From Methanobacteriota archaeon (GTDB lineage: Archaea > Thermoplasmatota > Poseidoniia > Poseidoniales > Poseidoniaceae), in NCBI GenBank assembly GCA_002728035.1, contig PBUZ01000011.1:2205-8829 (forward strand): a stretch of 6,625 bases of DNA, in the 5' to 3' direction. The position numbers and the translations under genes are program-made. This document shows positions 5,877 through 6,625 of this stretch, piece after piece. The notes beneath the pieces were generated by a model. The model was not told the DNA's origin and did not search any database. It saw nothing but the letters and a program-made list of their open reading frames with translations. How positions within the stretch are numbered: position 1 is the first letter of the stretch; each line of letters begins with the position of its first letter.

Positions 5877-6625
5877 ATGGTTCAATCGGCGGGGGCAAAT
5901 CGTTCCAAAAAAAGGAGTGCCTTTGTACTCTCCTTCCTCTTTCTTATCTCCGTGGTGAGCCTTGTCGCACAAGCCGCCGATTCTGATGGTGACGGCGTAG
6001 TGGATACACTTGATGATTGCCCTTGGGCAGCGGGGACTTCAACCGTTGACAAAGACGGTTGTCCAGATTGGGACGGCGACGGGACTTCCGACTTCAACGA
6101 CGCGTGGGCCATTGGAAACCCAAACTATCAAAACGAATTCACCACGTCCTCCAGCAGCGATTATTACGGCGTGGATTATTCCCCTGATGGCGAGTTCATC
6201 GTTACGGGATCTGAGGACGATTTCGTTCGTATATGGAACGCCAGTACATGGACCAATGTACGGTCGGTCAACACGGGTGAAAACATCAACGGCGTGGATT
6301 GGTCACCCGATGGAAACTACATCGCTGCCGCACGCAACGACGACAGCATCGAGATTTTCTACAGCAGCAACCTCACATCACTGCACGGCAGCATCAGCGT
6401 TGATGTGGGTGGCGGAGACCAAGTGAACAACGTTGAATTTTCTCCGGATTCTTCGAGTGTTGCCGTCGCCATTGGTCGCTCAGGGAACGGAGGGACGAAC
6501 GGCGAAGTTGCCGTTATCAGCGTTCAAACAGGCTCTGAACTCTATGCCGTCAATCCAAACGGCGAAGATCGTTTCTATGACCTCGCGCACTCGCCTGACG
6601 GTCGTTACATGGCGCTCGCAGGAAA
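5877..6625 (+). CDS. Secreted TSP3-type calcium-loop and WD40-like beta-propeller protein (partial)
   Basis: The frame is open to the window end with no stop, giving 249 residues from ATG 5877. A Sec signal peptide is clear: a basic n-region (NRSKKR, 8-13), a hydrophobic core (14-31) and an AQA/AD cleavage site at 33/34, so the protein is exported. Residues 35-77 form aspartate-rich TSP3-like calcium loops (DSDGDGVVD with DDCP, then DKDGCPDWDGDG with C48 and C62, possibly disulfide-bonded). WD40-like blades follow, with SPDG-type turns at 102-105, 143-146, 189-192 and 239-242 (41-50 residue spacing) and a classic RIWN blade end at 118-121. I infer a calcium-stabilised extracellular or surface propeller used for binding. 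The upstream ATG at 5856 would add seven residues but overlaps the TATA element. The full domain set is unknown because the gene runs out of the window. Confidence 0.88.
   Translation, partial: MVQSAGANRSKKRSAFVLSFLFLISVVSLVAQAADSDGDGVVDTLDDCPWAAGTSTVDKDGCPDWDGDGTSDFNDAWAIGNPNYQNEFTTSSSSDYYGVDYSPDGEFIVTGSEDDFVRIWNASTWTNVRSVNTGENINGVDWSPDGNYIAAARNDDSIEIFYSSNLTSLHGSISVDVGGGDQVNNVEFSPDSSSVAVAIGRSGNGGTNGEVAVISVQTGSELYAVNPNGEDRFYDLAHSPDGRYMALAG

Noticed and set aside
1..6625. CRISPR array, tRNA or rRNA gene, insertion sequence or long direct repeats
   Set aside because: I saw no regularly spaced repeats, no tRNA-like cloverleaf ends, no conserved rRNA stretches and no transposase motifs. The window is almost wholly protein coding.

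Overview
This window of about 6.6 kb is gene-dense and looks archaeal. The best guess is a marine planktonic euryarchaeon of the Marine Group II (Poseidoniales) kind. The support is as follows: putative TATA boxes with an A-rich upstream element stand where bacterial -35/-10 pairs would be; several starts have weak or no Shine-Dalgarno site; and the last gene encodes a secreted protein with aspartate-rich TSP3-type calcium loops followed by WD40-like blades, an architecture I associate with that group. The taxonomic call comes from gene style, not a database match. No rRNA, tRNA, CRISPR array, insertion sequence or attachment site was seen, and no gene-free stretch exceeds about 120 bases.

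Layout. (1) Positions 3-230 hold the C-terminal end of an unrecognised protein. It is followed, with overlapping stop and start codons, by a small winged-helix-like protein (227-547). Next comes a polytopic membrane protein of the Wzx/MATE-like polysaccharide flippase type (576-2030). All three read on the plus strand. (2) On the minus strand, ribulose-phosphate 3-epimerase (3766-3095) is followed 19 bases later by a GT4-type glycosyltransferase (3075-1987). The 3' end of the glycosyltransferase overlaps the flippase 3' end tail to tail by 44 bases. (3) A thioredoxin (3886-4215, plus) diverges from the epimerase across a 119-base spacer containing a clear TATA-like element. It converges with a one-base gap on a large minus-strand gene (5770-4217) encoding a winged-helix protein fused to a STAND/NB-ARC-like ATPase. 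(4) Divergent from that ATPase, across 106 bases with a perfect 9-bp inverted repeat and a second TATA-like element, lies the start of the secreted TSP3/WD40 protein (5877 to beyond the window end).

How the genes may work together. The flippase and glycosyltransferase are the clearest pair: a GT4 enzyme would build a lipid-linked glycan on the cytoplasmic face and the flippase would export it for surface glycosylation. The epimerase belongs to central pentose-phosphate metabolism; a link to glycan precursors is only positional. The thioredoxin is a housekeeping reductant. The wHTH-STAND protein resembles a ligand-gated transcriptional switch, and its inverted-repeat upstream region is a natural candidate operator. 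The window holds mostly recognisable families. The points most worth a second look are the apparently lost or non-canonical glycosyltransferase start codon, the promoter and inverted repeat between the STAND gene and the WD40 gene, and the two tail-to-tail gene junctions.
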